64,000 bases of DNA from Patescibacteria group bacterium (GTDB taxonomy: Bacteria > Patescibacteriota > Gracilibacteria > Absconditabacterales > Absconditicoccaceae): assembly GCA_022705745.1 (NCBI GenBank), contig JAKJDW010000001.1, positions 126,298-190,297 on the forward strand, given 5' to 3'. The translations under genes and the position numbers were made by a program. The notes under the pieces are model-generated. The model made no database searches. It was given only the letters and a program-made list of their open reading frames with translations, and was not told the DNA's origin. Below are positions 1 through 9,847 of this stretch, in pieces; position 1 is the first letter of the stretch; every line of letters begins with the position of its first letter.

Positions 1-184
1 AGCCTACTGTCTCCGGCGATCAGCGAAAATATATAAATTTATAATCAAAATGCAATAGAAAATGAAAGATTTTTGATAAAATTAGTTTAATATAAATATA
101 TTTAGAAATGGACAAAGAAATTTAGATTAATATTTCATGCTTAAATAAAAAAAAATGATTAGCGACTTTTTTTTATTATTTCTA

Positions 185-212
185 TTGCAAAATAAAATAT
201 TTTTCATATTTT
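185..212 (+). promoter_or_regulatory. Predicted promoter of the Lys-rich peptide gene
   Basis: TTGCAA at 185-190, a 16-bp spacer and TATTTT at 207-212. The spacing and the TTGCAA form match other strong promoters in this window (for example 16536 and 28409), but the -10 box is imperfect. It lies about 45 bp before the start at 259. Confidence 0.45.
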
Positions 213-258
213 ATTTCGTGGAAAATTTTTGATTTATTTTCTACAAAAAAGGAGCAAA

Positions 259-333
259 ATGCCTTGCAAAAAAACTACAACTGCAAAAAAGCCTAAAGCT
301 AAAAAAGCACCTGCTAAAAAAGCAAAAAAGTAA
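259..333 (+). CDS. Very small lysine-rich basic protein (24 residues)
   Basis: A 24-residue frame beginning MPCKK and made almost entirely of Lys, Ala, Pro and Thr. The repeated AKK/PAKK pattern resembles histone H1-like or nucleoid-associated C-terminal tails in general, and it could bind nucleic acid; that is inference from composition only. A good ribosome-binding site (GGAG, 251-254) sits five bases before ATG. A promoter lies upstream and a strong intrinsic terminator begins 23 bp after the stop, so it looks like a monocistronic, deliberately expressed mini-gene. It is too short for family assignment and contains no UGA. Confidence 0.6.
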   Translation: MPCKKTTTAKKPKAKKAPAKKAKK

Positions 334-355
334 TTTATTTAAAAAACGATTAAAA

Positions 356-383
356 TAAAAAACCCGATTACTCGGGTTTTTTT
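356..383 (+). terminator. Intrinsic terminator after the Lys-rich peptide
   Basis: Inverted repeat AACCCGA / TCGGGTT with a short loop, followed by seven T. It ends transcription from 259-333. Confidence 0.85.
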
Positions 384-394
384 GCATTTTATAG

Positions 395-485
395 TTAAGT
401 TACAAGCCAAAAGCCTGCCTGCCCCGTAAAGTTACAAGTTGAAGGTTTGTAATACTTGATGAACTTTATAACTTTTCTTTACAGT
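395..485. repeat. Dispersed 9-bp-period repeat cluster (copy 1)
   Basis: A short run of AAGTTACAAGTT and TTGTAA-type words facing ATGAACTTTATAACTT words, so the two halves can fold on each other. Longer copies of this family lie at 9615-9700, 11055-11183, 16560-16640, 20045-20175 and 51955-52110, all intergenic. Confidence 0.6.
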
Positions 486-1310
486 TTATCTATTTAAATT
501 GAATATTACATTGTAAGCAAACCATCCGTCAAGATTTTTGAAAACCTGTAAAGAACCTGTTTTGTCTTTAGGTTTAAGTCAAAATCAATCTTGATATGGG
601 AATAAATTGGCTAAATTTTTAATACGCACTTCTATATATTTGTCATTATCATAGACAAAATAGTTCTTTTTATTTGTGATGACAAACTGACCAATATTTA
701 AATAAGTCATCCCTTTTGTCTTGATAAATTCATTTGAAAAAGTTGATGAAAAAAATAGTTCATCTTCTAAATCAAATGTATTTCGAATATGTTTAGATTT
801 TTTCTTTTTCTTTTTTTCATATAATTCTACATTATCAAATAACCAGATAATTTTTTCTCACTTTTCCAATTTAAAAGGTAGATCAAAGTCAGATTCAAAA
901 TCTACATTAGGTAACTCCTTATTTGCCACATCTCTTACTACCAATGCTTTGATAAATTTTTGAAATAATCAATGCTGGTCCAAAAACTCTTGATCAAAAT
1001 TAAAAACCTTTTTAAATTTAGTTAGTCTCAATTCTTCTTCGTGAGTAATTATTCAGTCATACAAGAATTGTTTTACTATTTTATTGTATACAGAAATATA
1101 CAGTTTATCTAGCTCTTTTGGTGTGATATAAGATTTTTTTGCTAAATTTATTACCTTTTCTTTGATTTCTGTCATATCCTCATCTCCAAAAAATCCAAAA
1201 TATATCATTTTTCAAATTCTATTTTTGTTTACATCGTGTAAAATAGAACATTCTTTGTGTTTTTTTTTCAAAAATCAGGCATCTTCTCAACAATATTTAC
1301 ATAATCCCAT
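486..1310 (-). CDS. Zinc-finger protein with PH-like C-terminal domain
   Basis: 274 residues under UGA=Gly. The N-terminus carries a compact CxxC...HxxxC finger (about residues 4-21, CKYCGED...HKEC). The middle (about 40-120) is a helical stretch reminiscent of TerB-like helical domains. The C-terminal ~110 residues show the strand pattern of a small PH-like domain (alternating strands, then a DGF turn and WFAYNVI near the end). This zinc finger, helical, PH-like order occurs in stress or defence-associated bacterial proteins, but I cannot name the family with certainty. The start was chosen as the first ATG in frame; a consensus promoter (1366-1393) lies about 55 bp upstream. Function unknown. 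Confidence 0.7.
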
Positions 1311-1365
1311 TGCATTAAAAGTTAATATATAAATTTTCTGATCATTGAACTTTCTGATCAACCAT

Positions 1366-1412
1366 ATTATAATTATTTTCTTTTATTTGTCAAATTTTTG
1401 AGAACTTTTTTT
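1366..1412 (-). promoter_or_regulatory. Strong sigma70-type promoter for 486-1310
   Basis: On the minus strand TTGACA (1388-1393), 16-bp spacer, TATAAT (1366-1371), preceded by the conserved A-tract/GTTCTCAAAAAT element up to about 1412. The same layout recurs at 2986, 4624, 16514, 28387 and 41551. Confidence 0.85.
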
Positions 1413-1730
1413 GTGAATTGTTAAGCCCAATTTAAGCTAACAAAATATAAAGTAAACAAAAAAACTAAAATTATAAAAAGATTTAATGTTTTTGGTTAGT
1501 AAAAGTTTGAAAAAAAACCTATTAAAACAAATAATCTTGATAAGAGATGGGTGAATAAATTAGTGTAAAAAAAAACTTAAAAGAAATAAGAACTTATGAC
1601 GGTTATGCTTGCAAGTAAACCCCTCAAGAGCCAAATGAACGCTCGAGATTATTTTACAGCAAAATCATCAAGCAAAATTCTCTTGCTCGGTGATTGATAA
1701 TAAAATATGTATATTTGTTTAAAATTAATT

Positions 1731-2945
1731 CTATGTACTTCATACTATACCATCCTCTGATATAGTAAATACTATATCTCCACTATAGATTCCGCTTGGT
1801 AAATCTGCAGGAATTGTAACCTGTAATTGAGTAGAGGCTGATATCTCACATATCATACCGTAGTTTTTTTTAAATAAAGTTTGTGGAGATGAAATATCTG
1901 TAAATAAACTTGGTAGTTCACCGGTTAAGGTACAGTCTCAACTAGTAATATTTGGTCTACTAATATGTTTAAGTTTTACTCCTGAAGCAGGAATTTGATT
2001 GCCTGCTGGACTAATTAAAGGGAATGCTTGAACAGTTATTTGTACATCAGCACCTCCTTTTCCTAACTCACATGTATATCCTAGGTTATTGGATTCCAAC
2101 ACTTGTTCAGCAACAGAGTGACCAGTTTGCATTGAAGTATAATCAGAAAAGGTACAAGTATTTTCTCATCCACTAATAGTTTGAGTTTTTCTCCAATCTC
2201 CTTGGACCAAAATATGTTTTAGATCTATAAAGTCTAATAAACCTGAAGACAATTGTGTATAATATATATGGTTATTATGAACATTTAGTCAGTCTCTATC
2301 TCATAAACTTGTTAATCCCATAATTCCTTCTCATATGCTACTTATTTCATTATTAGCAAGATTTAACTCCTCCAAAACACTCTCAGTATTAAATACTATT
2401 TGTTCCACACTTGTTAATTTGTTATAACCAAGCAATAAAATTTTTAAAGAATCAGGAAACTCCACTCCGGATATGCTTGTTATTTGGTTACTAGAAAAAT
2501 TTAATATTTGCAAAGAGCTAGGGAATGCTGTTCAAGATAGGCTTGTTATCTGATTGAAAGCAAGGTCTAAATTAACTAGGGAATTGGGAAATGCTACTCA
2601 AAATATGCTTGTTAGTGAATTCTGGGAAAGATACAATTCTCTTAAGTCTCTATGATTTACAAAGGCATCACTTTCTATACTAGTAATTCATTGATTGGAT
2701 AAATCACAAGAAGTAGCACCAGTAGCACAGCCCATGGATACAACATTTCCACTGGTTAGTGGTTTTGTCCCCCATTGTGCAGAACTTTTACCCAAATCCA
2801 ATGTGCTAAAAAGTCATACAAATAGTAATGCAATTGTTACTATTGCGAATGCTCATAATGTCCCAAAGAGATACCTCTTTCCATGCCTTTGGAAATAATT
2901 ATTGGTACTCTTTGTGTATCTAAAGAAATGATTAATTTTATTCAT
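1731..2945 (-). CDS. Leucine-rich-repeat surface protein (LRR paralogue 1)
   Basis: 404 residues. The N-terminal ~50 residues contain one hydrophobic segment (about 27-46), likely an uncleaved signal-anchor, so the bulk is outside the membrane. Residues about 75-215 are leucine-rich repeats of ~23 residues with LxxLxLxxNxITSI-type consensus, several ending in the FPNSL/FPSSL turn seen in all three paralogues here. The C-terminal ~150 residues form a beta-rich domain that ends in an IPADLPSGIYSGDIVF-like segment, also shared with the secreted proteins at 26884 and 27600. Probably a cell-surface adhesion or binding protein; the partner is unknown. Its 5' end, promoter and leader are nearly identical to those of the neighbour at 3282-4583, indicating recent duplication or gene conversion. 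Confidence 0.8.
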
Positions 2946-3033
2946 TTTTTATTGAAATAGAAAGATAAAAACTTTTTCATATTCAATTATAATTAAAAAA
3001 AAAATCCTGTCAAATTTTTGAGGACTTTTTTTG
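2779..3033. repeat. Long direct repeat, copy A (promoter, leader and N-terminus of LRR gene 1)
   Basis: Nearly identical to 4417-4671 (offset 1638 bp), covering the promoter, 5' leader and the first ~55 codons of the two tandem LRR genes. Only a few substitutions are visible, around 2810-2815. Confidence 0.9.
2986..3033 (-). promoter_or_regulatory. Promoter of LRR gene 1
   Basis: TTGACA (3008-3013), 16 bp, TATAAT (2986-2991) on the minus strand, with the conserved upstream AAAAAAAGTCCTCAAAAA element to about 3033. Identical to the promoter at 4624. Confidence 0.9.
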
Positions 3034-3281
3034 GTGGCTATAATCAAGTAACAAGTGTAAAAAAACAAGACAACAAAAAAAATAAAATAAGACAACCATA
3101 TTTACTTAAAAAACTAAAAAATATCAATTTTTTTCATTGTTTTTTAGAAAACTACTTTATTTTTGTTATTGTGTATTTTGGTATTAATATTTATTGGTAT
3201 AGTTATTGTTCCATTTTAACCATAAATGTAGCAAAAAAACTCTATGAACTTGTTCAAGCGTTTATTGATATTAAATTTTTA

Positions 3282-4583
3282 TTATTCATTAATAGTAAAT
3301 ACCACATCTCCACTATAAGTTCCTGCTGGTGTACTTTGAGGAATTATGATTTTTAATTGAGTTTCATTTCCATATCAACATGCTCCCGCCCCCTGCTTAC
3401 TAAACAAGGTTACTCCACTTGCAATGTTGCAATAAGTGGTTCCTAATTGAGGTACTATACTACACCCCTCTACTGGACTAACTCCAGTCAAAACTTGTCT
3501 CATACTTACATTGGAAGCAGGAATTTGGTTATGTTCTAAGCTAATTAAAGGAGATGATTGAACAGTTACATATGATCCAGATTTTCCACCTATAGTACAA
3601 TAATAAGCAGAAGTTTCAGATTCCAATTCCATACTAGCTATACTGGTAGTAGCTTCCATTGCAGAATAGCCAGAAAAAGAACAGCTGGATCCTCATCATC
3701 ACAAAATTTCTATCGTAATATTTTTATTATATGTTCAAGAACTAGAAGGTGGGGTAAAGGTTTGAGTTTCTCTCCGACCTGTTTTTGATTTTTGATCTAT
3801 AAAGGCCAAAAGCACAGAAGATAATTGAGTATAGTTGATATGGTTATTGTTAATATTTAGTCATCAATCGTTTCGTAAATTTATTAACTGAGTAGTATTT
3901 TCTGGCATTGCATTTAATTGATTAAGACTCAGATCTAAACTCTGCAAAGAACTAAGAGATACTACTTGATCTATGTTTTTTAGAAGGTTGAAAGACAAAT
4001 TTAATCTCAGCAAAGAACTAGGAAGCACCGCTCAAGAAAGGTTTGTTAATCCATTGCTGTAAAGATTTAAATATTGCAAAAAGCTAGGGAATGCTATTCA
4101 GGATAGGCTTGTTAATCTGTTGCTGGCAATATTTAAATTCTGCAAAGAGCTAGGGAATGCTGTTCAGGATAGGCTTGTTATCTTATTGAAAGCAAGGTTT
4201 AAATCAACTAGGGAATTGGGAAACGCTACTCAAAATATGCCTGTTAGTGCATTCTGGGAAAGAGACAACTCTTCTAAGTTTCCATGATTTACAAAGGCAT
4301 CGTTTTTTATGCTAATAATTCATTTATTGGATAAATCACAAGAAGTAGCATCAGTAGCACAGCCCATGGATACAACATTTCCACTGGTTAGTACCACTTG
4401 TGGTGGTGACTGCTGTGCAGAACTTTTACCCAAATCCAATGTGCTAAAGAATCATACAAATAGTAATGCAATTGTTACTATTGCGAATGCTCATAATGTC
4501 CCAAAGAGATACCTCTTTCCATGCCTTTGGAAATAATTATTGGTACTCTTTGTGTATCTAAAGAAATGATTAATTTTATTCAT
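3282..4583 (-). CDS. Leucine-rich-repeat surface protein (LRR paralogue 2)
   Basis: 433 residues, same architecture as the gene at 1731: short cytoplasmic N-terminus, hydrophobic anchor (about 27-46), Cys-containing cap, a longer set of LRRs and a beta-rich C-terminal domain. The first ~55 residues are almost identical to paralogue 1, whereas LRRs and C-terminus have diverged. The C-terminal part (MEATTSIASMELES...) is closer to the plus-strand paralogue at 30123 than to its neighbour. That mosaic fits duplication followed by recombination among surface-protein genes. Transcribed from its own consensus promoter at 4624-4651. Ligand and function unknown. Confidence 0.8.
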
Positions 4584-4671
4584 TTTTTATTGAAATAGAA
4601 AGATAAAAACTTTTTCATATTCAATTATAATTAAAAAAAAAATCCTGTCAAATTTTTGAGGACTTTTTTTG
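4417..4671. repeat. Long direct repeat, copy B (promoter, leader and N-terminus of LRR gene 2)
   Basis: Partner of 2779-3033. Identity extends through the intergenic promoter, which argues against conservation by protein function alone. Confidence 0.9.
4624..4671 (-). promoter_or_regulatory. Promoter of LRR gene 2
   Basis: TTGACA (4646-4651), 16 bp, TATAAT (4624-4629) on the minus strand, with the same A-tract/GTCCTC upstream element as at 3033. Confidence 0.9.
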
Positions 4672-4932
4672 TAGACTACAATCAAGGAAAATACCTAACA
4701 AACATAAAAAATACAATTTGTATTTTTTTTACGACTTAATTACTATCTAAAAAACTTTATCAAATAATTATTTACTGTTAAATTCCTTATCTACTAACTA
4801 AACTAAACGATGGTGTAAAATCAAAAATACAAAAAAATATTAGACATGTGTTTTTGTTTGAAAATGAAATATAAAATCTTCTTGAAATTAACAAATAAAT
4901 TTACATACATTAAGTTGATGGGGAATTTGTCT

Positions 4933-5006
4933 GCGTGTGTAGCTCAATTGGTTAGAGTGTATCCTTGCCAAGGATGAGGTTGCGGGTTCGAGTCCCGTCA
5001 CGCGCT
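4933..5006 (+). tRNA. tRNA-Gly (anticodon GCC)
   Basis: Cloverleaf is clear: acceptor GCGTGTG pairs with CACGCGC (one G-T), anticodon loop TTGCCAA, T arm GCGGGTTCGAGTCCCGT. CCA is not encoded, unlike several tRNAs of the later cluster. It reads normal GGY codons, not UGA. A terminator follows at 5014. Confidence 0.95.
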
Positions 5007-5013
5007 AATCTTG

Positions 5014-5039
5014 AAAAAAAACCTGAAATGGTTTTTTTT
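5014..5039 (+). terminator. Terminator after tRNA-Gly(GCC)
   Basis: AAAAAAACC / GGTTTTTTTT stem with a TGAAAT loop directly downstream of the tRNA. Confidence 0.75.
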
Positions 5040-5054
5040 GATACTAAAAAATGA

Positions 5055-5082
5055 ATAAAAAAAACGCCCCAAAAGGAGCGTT
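5055..5082 (-). terminator. Terminator of the minus-strand gene 5107-6492
   Basis: On the minus strand AACGCTCC-TTTT-GGGGCGTT followed by a run of eight T. Confidence 0.8.
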
Positions 5083-5106
5083 AGGGGTTGGAAAGGGAAA
5101 TAAAAA

Positions 5107-6492
5107 TTAGTGTTTAGAAGGCCTATGGCGTGCATCTTTAATAATATTATTATAAGAATTAGATATAGAATTCATACCACCAATAGGATCACTTACATAT
5201 TTCTTAGCAGAATTATTTGATTTATTATTTTTTATTCGATAGCTATAAGTTTTATACGCTGCGCTCTTCAGTTCGTTGAATATATCTACAAAATAAATTT
5301 TTTTTGTATTATGCTGTCTAATATTTTTTATGAGCTTATTGCAATAATATGCCCAAACACTACCATATACCTGTCAATTCATTGATATGCCAGTGTTACG
5401 AACCTTTTCTATAAATTCATTTCCCTCTATTGAATTTATTTCCGTTTTTATATTAACATCTTGCTTTACAAGAGCAACAGAATGAGGATATACTCAAGGC
5501 ATTTCTTTTCGGTCTTTATCAAGCAGATTTAAATAGGCTTCTAAAAAATTTCCAATTGTATATTTATAGTTATCGTTTACAAATTCGCTATCTGCCATTT
5601 TTGCATAATGAAAAAGGAGTTCACAATCTTCTATACTACCATAACAGACTAAATCTCAAAAATATTTATTTATATCTAAAATACCATTACAATCTCCATG
5701 CGACCAAACTTCAATATCTATTTTACTAAACAGATATCAAGGAAATTGCTTTTCTAAGATATAGCAAGCATGACTTGGAAAGTCTTCAACCGTTCATCAG
5801 AAATCTTTTGATGTTCAAATTATTGTAATGATCTTTTCTACTGGGTCTATTTGTAGATATCCCCCAACCACCTCATCTGTTTTAGATGTTTCTAATGTAT
5901 CAGCAAGAGATTTATGTCTTCATCCAGAAGGTAATGAAATAAACTCAGAAGTTGTTTTATTATATAACCATTTTTGTGTGGGATTTCCTATTTCAATAAA
6001 GCATTTTTTAAGATTGGGATCATTGATATATTTTTTTTGTTCTTCCACTTGTTCTTTATATCTCATAACTTTTCAATCTTCAATGCCTGCATAGTTTTTT
6101 AATAATTTTAACTCTGATTCAGATAAATTTTCTTTCTTTTTTTCAAACTCTTTTTCCATTTTAGCAATAGTTTTATTCACTCTTGCATCATACTCCTCTT
6201 CTGTCTCATATACGAAAGCTTGTGCTTTTTCCTTTGCATTCTCAAACTCCTCTTGCAAAAAGAGTTGATTCATTCTTTCCAACTTTTCTGGTGTTAGAGA
6301 AGTCATTCTATCTAAACGCCTCTCTTTTTGAGCTTCTTGAATAAGTGGATCTTGAAGAAGATTTTTGAATAGTCATCTCTTCGTTTTCTCCTTTAGAACT
6401 TCATCTTCTGTTGGCATTTTATTAATAAACTCGTTAATTTTGTTAATCTTGTCCTTTCTGTAAGTTTGTGGGTTACTTGAAGTTGTTTTCAT
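5107..6492 (-). CDS. Uncharacterised 461-residue protein behind a homopolymer promoter
   Basis: I do not recognise the family. No signal peptide or membrane segment is evident. Residues 20-140 are charged and helical, with a likely coiled coil near 65-140 (Glu/Lys-rich). The remaining ~300 residues are globular, with scattered Trp, Cys and Gly (many encoded by UGA). The C-terminus is basic and Asn/Ser-rich. The ATG at 6492 is the only reasonable start, about 37 bp downstream of a -10 box. Its promoter contains a run of nine G between the -35 and -10 boxes (6536-6544), which makes ON/OFF or graded expression by tract slippage plausible. A terminator follows at 5055-5082, so it is a single-gene unit. 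Confidence 0.75.
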
Positions 6493-6528
6493 TTTTTATA
6501 AATTAAATAATAAAAATTGTTTAATGCA

Positions 6529-6571
6529 AGTATAACCCCCCCCCAATTTGTCAAATTTTTTGTGACTTTTT
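6529..6571 (-). promoter_or_regulatory. Promoter with a G9 tract in the spacer
   Basis: On the minus strand: TTGACA (6549-6554), then AATT-GGGGGGGGG-T, then TATACT (6529-6534). The spacer is 14 bp here against 16-17 bp in the sister promoters, so adding two G would restore the usual spacing. The upstream A-tract element is also present (to 6571). Confidence 0.65.
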
Positions 6572-6742
6572 TTGAATTTGATTTGACTTTTTTTGTTTTT
6601 GGTATGAAAAAAGGGATGTAATTTTAAAAAAAACCTGGAACGAAGGTTTTGGTTTGGGATATCTTTAAACTTACAAAGAAAATATATGAGTTTGAGTTAT
6701 TGAAAACTAAGAAACTAACTTTAAATTTTGTCTGCAAAAAAA

Positions 6743-7012
6743 TTAACACATAAGTGCTTTTCTCAATTCTTCATTTCAATTTTTGAGCATTTCTTCCCTT
6801 CTTTTTTCTATTTCAGATAATTCTTTTTGTGTTGACTGCCCCAAATCCAAAAGCTTATTTCTCCACCCATATTCTGTTTTTCAAGCTTCTGTTTTTAGAA
6901 AAGAAGAATTAGGACAAAGCGCTGAGTCGTAATCTTCATATAAATAGAAATCTTCCATTGATGCTGGCTCATAATATTCACACGGTTCATGATACAAATC
7001 AAAATTTTCCAT
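6743..7012 (-). CDS. Small acidic hypothetical protein (89 residues)
   Basis: Not recognised. The N-terminal half is acidic and Tyr-rich (YHEPCEYYEPASMEDFYLYEDY); the C-terminal half is a predicted charged helix (about residues 55-85). No signal peptide. It sits 45 bp downstream of the O-antigen-ligase-like gene on the same strand, so co-transcription is likely. Two glycines are encoded by UGA. Confidence 0.55.
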
Positions 7013-7057
7013 TTTTATTAAAAGAAAATAAATACTTATTGAACAATAAATATTTCC

Positions 7058-8428
7058 TTACAATAGTCAATACAATTTTTGTGATAATGTGTTTTTGTGA
7101 TAATTTGCATAGTAGACAGCAAATAGGCTTACAAAAGGATAAACTATCATCCTATCTACAAAACTATGTAGAACCATTCATTCTATACTTAGTCCAAAGA
7201 TTCATAAAGAAAAAGCTAAAAGAACCAATGACATATTTTTGATATCTTTAGTCCCTTTTTTTTCAATCCAATTTTCTTTCCAAGCCCAAAATCATATTAA
7301 ATGTAAATAAATATACAAAAACATCCATCATAAGAAAACAATTAATCAATATTCTAGCCATATTTGTAAATACTGGTTTTCTGGATTGTAGGCTTGTCAA
7401 TCGGGTAAATGATGAGAGGCTGGACCAGCACTAGCCGCTCATAGCCCCCAAAACCAAGAACTTTTGATTTTTTCTATAGCTAAAAACACCTCTTTGATAT
7501 GTCATGTATTGGAGTACTGCCTATGAATAATTTGATCTTTCCCATAATAAGTAACTACTCCAAGTAGTAATATTGTAGGAACAAAAAAGTATAAAAATAA
7601 TTTTTTCCAATTTTTTCAATACAAAAACAAAAACATAACTATTGTTTGTGCTATCCAAGCTCACCAAGCGGCTCTAGAAAAAGTAGAGAGCAATATCAAA
7701 CCATAAAGTCATCACCAAAATATCCAAGATTTTGGTCATTTTTTGTACAAAACAGTGATGAAAAATAAGGGCCAAAATGCTACTAAAAAAAATCATAAAC
7801 TAATTGGTCTTTCAAATAAAAATTGATTACGAACAAATCATTCTTTGTATTGTGTATAATAAACCGCAGGTGGCTGTGAACCTACTTCTCATTCATAAGT
7901 CCATGGATTGTAACCAAAAAATCTCATAAGATTGGGAACTAATCGAATCAATCATCGTCGAATCAGGGCTCATCAAAGAATATATTTAATTATTTTGGTA
8001 TATCGTAAATTTAAGGATTCTGTTTTGTCATCAAAAAATAGATAAGATATCAAATAAAATAGGATAAACAAAAAGAAGCCCATCATGCTATATCTGATAG
8101 AGATTATGAAATTGGTAATACTGGAATTTAAAAACGATATAGCAAAAGCTATTACATTTATGGTCAAAAATATGAAAACGAATTTTTTCAAAGGGAAGTT
8201 TTGTCGTAATTCTTTTAGCTTTTCTCTATCAAGTTTTTTAACCAGATATCGTGCCACAAATATAGATAGAACGAGAATTAGAATCTCTTTTCGCATTCGA
8301 ATAATACTCATTACTGTTCCCTCAATTTTAAGAGCATAAGTTACAAAAGTATGTAAGAAAAACTGTAATACCAACAATCACAAAAACCATTTTATAATTA
8401 ATTCTAAATTCTTTTTTATTCGAGTCAT
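7058..8428 (-). CDS. O-antigen ligase / Wzy-like polytopic membrane protein
   Basis: 456 residues with about ten hydrophobic segments. The large extracytoplasmic loop and the helix after it carry the hallmark of the WaaL/Wzy family: a GAASAGPAS motif followed by ENQYLQIWLEYG (about residues 330-375), the region that in known members includes ligase-essential His/Arg/Glu positions. Such enzymes polymerise or transfer lipid-linked glycans on the outer face of the cytoplasmic membrane. A CPR cell probably uses it for a surface polysaccharide or glycoprotein; the substrate is not visible. It lies just downstream of mraY on the same strand. Many glycines are UGA. Confidence 0.75.
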
Positions 8429-8481
8429 TATTTTAGATTAAGATTAAAAAGAATAAGTTGTGACAATTAGGTACCTTATGC

Positions 8482-9549
8482 TTAATCAACAATCGTTCCA
8501 CTCATTTGGTAAAAAATCATGATAATGGCTATTATAGCTAAAAGGGCTTGGAGCATCCAAGCTTTCATAACTATTGTAGTTTCGTGGTGTCATTTATTTT
8601 CCAAAAGATGATGAAATGGGGATACTGTAAATAATTTCTTTTTAAATCTTTTTTTCCAAAATATTTGTAAAGTGCTAGAAAGTATATCTAATATAAAAAG
8701 TAGAAACATAATAGTAAATGGAACAAAAATTCCCATTCTCATATTTAACAAATATAATAGTGAAGCGAGCAGTCATCACATAGCAAAAGCGCCACTATCT
8801 CACATAAATATTTTTGCTGGGAATATGTTGAAAAACATAAAAGACGCTAAAATGGCTGTAACAATAACAACTAATGTGGTGGCTATGTAAGTCTGATTTA
8901 CTAGTGTAACAACTCATAAAACAAAAAATATCACAGCCATTAATCCTCCAGCTAATCAATCGAGTCAATCTACGATATTGATTGCATTTACTATACTTAT
9001 GGTGATTAAAAATGTGATAATTGGATAGAATATTCATATAGAAACCTTTCAAGCAAAAGGTCGTAAATTTATATAATCTACTCAGAGTTTAGCATAAAAC
9101 CATCGGCTAATAAAAGCGGAAAAAACAAACATCATAATAAGTTTTGCTTTTGCACTAAGTCATTTTTTTCTACCATATCATCTAATATTGAGAACATCAT
9201 CTAAAAGACCGATCAATCACATACCAAAAAATCCGGCCAAAAGAACATAAGTTTCTTGTCTATTTAGCAAACTATTATTGATCCAACCAAGCTTTTGCAC
9301 CAGTAAAGAAGCTAATATCATTATGAGTGTAATGATAAGTAATAAACCTCATCACATAGTAGGAGTTCATGCTTTATGCTTGTGTAATTTGGAAAAAATA
9401 ATAGATTTTTCTCATGTAATGGCTTCCTCACGGATGGTTTTTCATACTTTTAGTTTTTGTAATATTTTAATATATATTGGATAAAAAAACAATCACATAA
9501 GGAATGCTATTAAGGCAAAAATTAGAATACTATTTAATTTTACTAACAT
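8482..9549 (-). CDS. mraY: Phospho-N-acetylmuramoyl-pentapeptide transferase
   Basis: 355 residues, ten hydrophobic helices, normal family length. It transfers phospho-MurNAc-pentapeptide from UDP to undecaprenyl phosphate, giving lipid I on the cytoplasmic face of the membrane. Diagnostic motifs are all present: LLDDVLN near residue 115 (the DDxxK/N region), NIVDGLDGLAGG near 190, the Mg2+-site MGDSGAFAMG near 255, and PFHHLLENKGHHET near 310. The HHLLE motif is MraY-type rather than WecA-type. The glycines of these motifs are UGA, strong proof of recoding. It is the only peptidoglycan gene here; the other mur genes are outside the window. Confidence 0.95.
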
Positions 9550-9614
9550 AATAATTACAAGAAAAATACTAAATTGAAATTGAATATAAGATTTACTAGA
9601 AAAGTTTCAACAGA

Positions 9615-9845
9615 AAAAAATAGTTACAAGTTAGTTTGTAAAGTTGAAAGCCTGCCACGCAGTACTGCGTGGTTTGTAAAGTTTACAAACCTTTAAGCTT
9701 GAAAACATTCTTCCCTTGGGGGAAGTTGTTCTAGTGTAGTTGAGGGTAGTTGGGGGTAAACCCCCACCTAGCTCCACAAACATCCTCCCCCAAGGGAGGA
9801 ATCCTCAGTACTAGCCAATTGCACCCGGGTGGTAGGAAAAGAAAA
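9615..9845. repeat. Intergenic palindrome cluster and MITE-like inverted repeat
   Basis: Contains 9-bp-period AAGTT/GTAAA words, a palindrome CCACGCAGTACTGCGTGG at about 9656-9673, then a ~95-bp imperfect inverted repeat whose arms are CCCTTGGGGGAA (about 9714) and TCCCCCAAGGGA (about 9786), with an internal TGGGGGTAAACCCCCA. Non-coding; no ORF or promoter seen. Confidence 0.7.
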
Positions 9846-9847
9846 CT

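Noticed and set aside
3018..3356. 112-codon plus-strand frame
   Set aside because: Overlaps the conserved minus-strand promoter and the spacer after LRR gene 2; Asn/Lys/Phe-rich random content.
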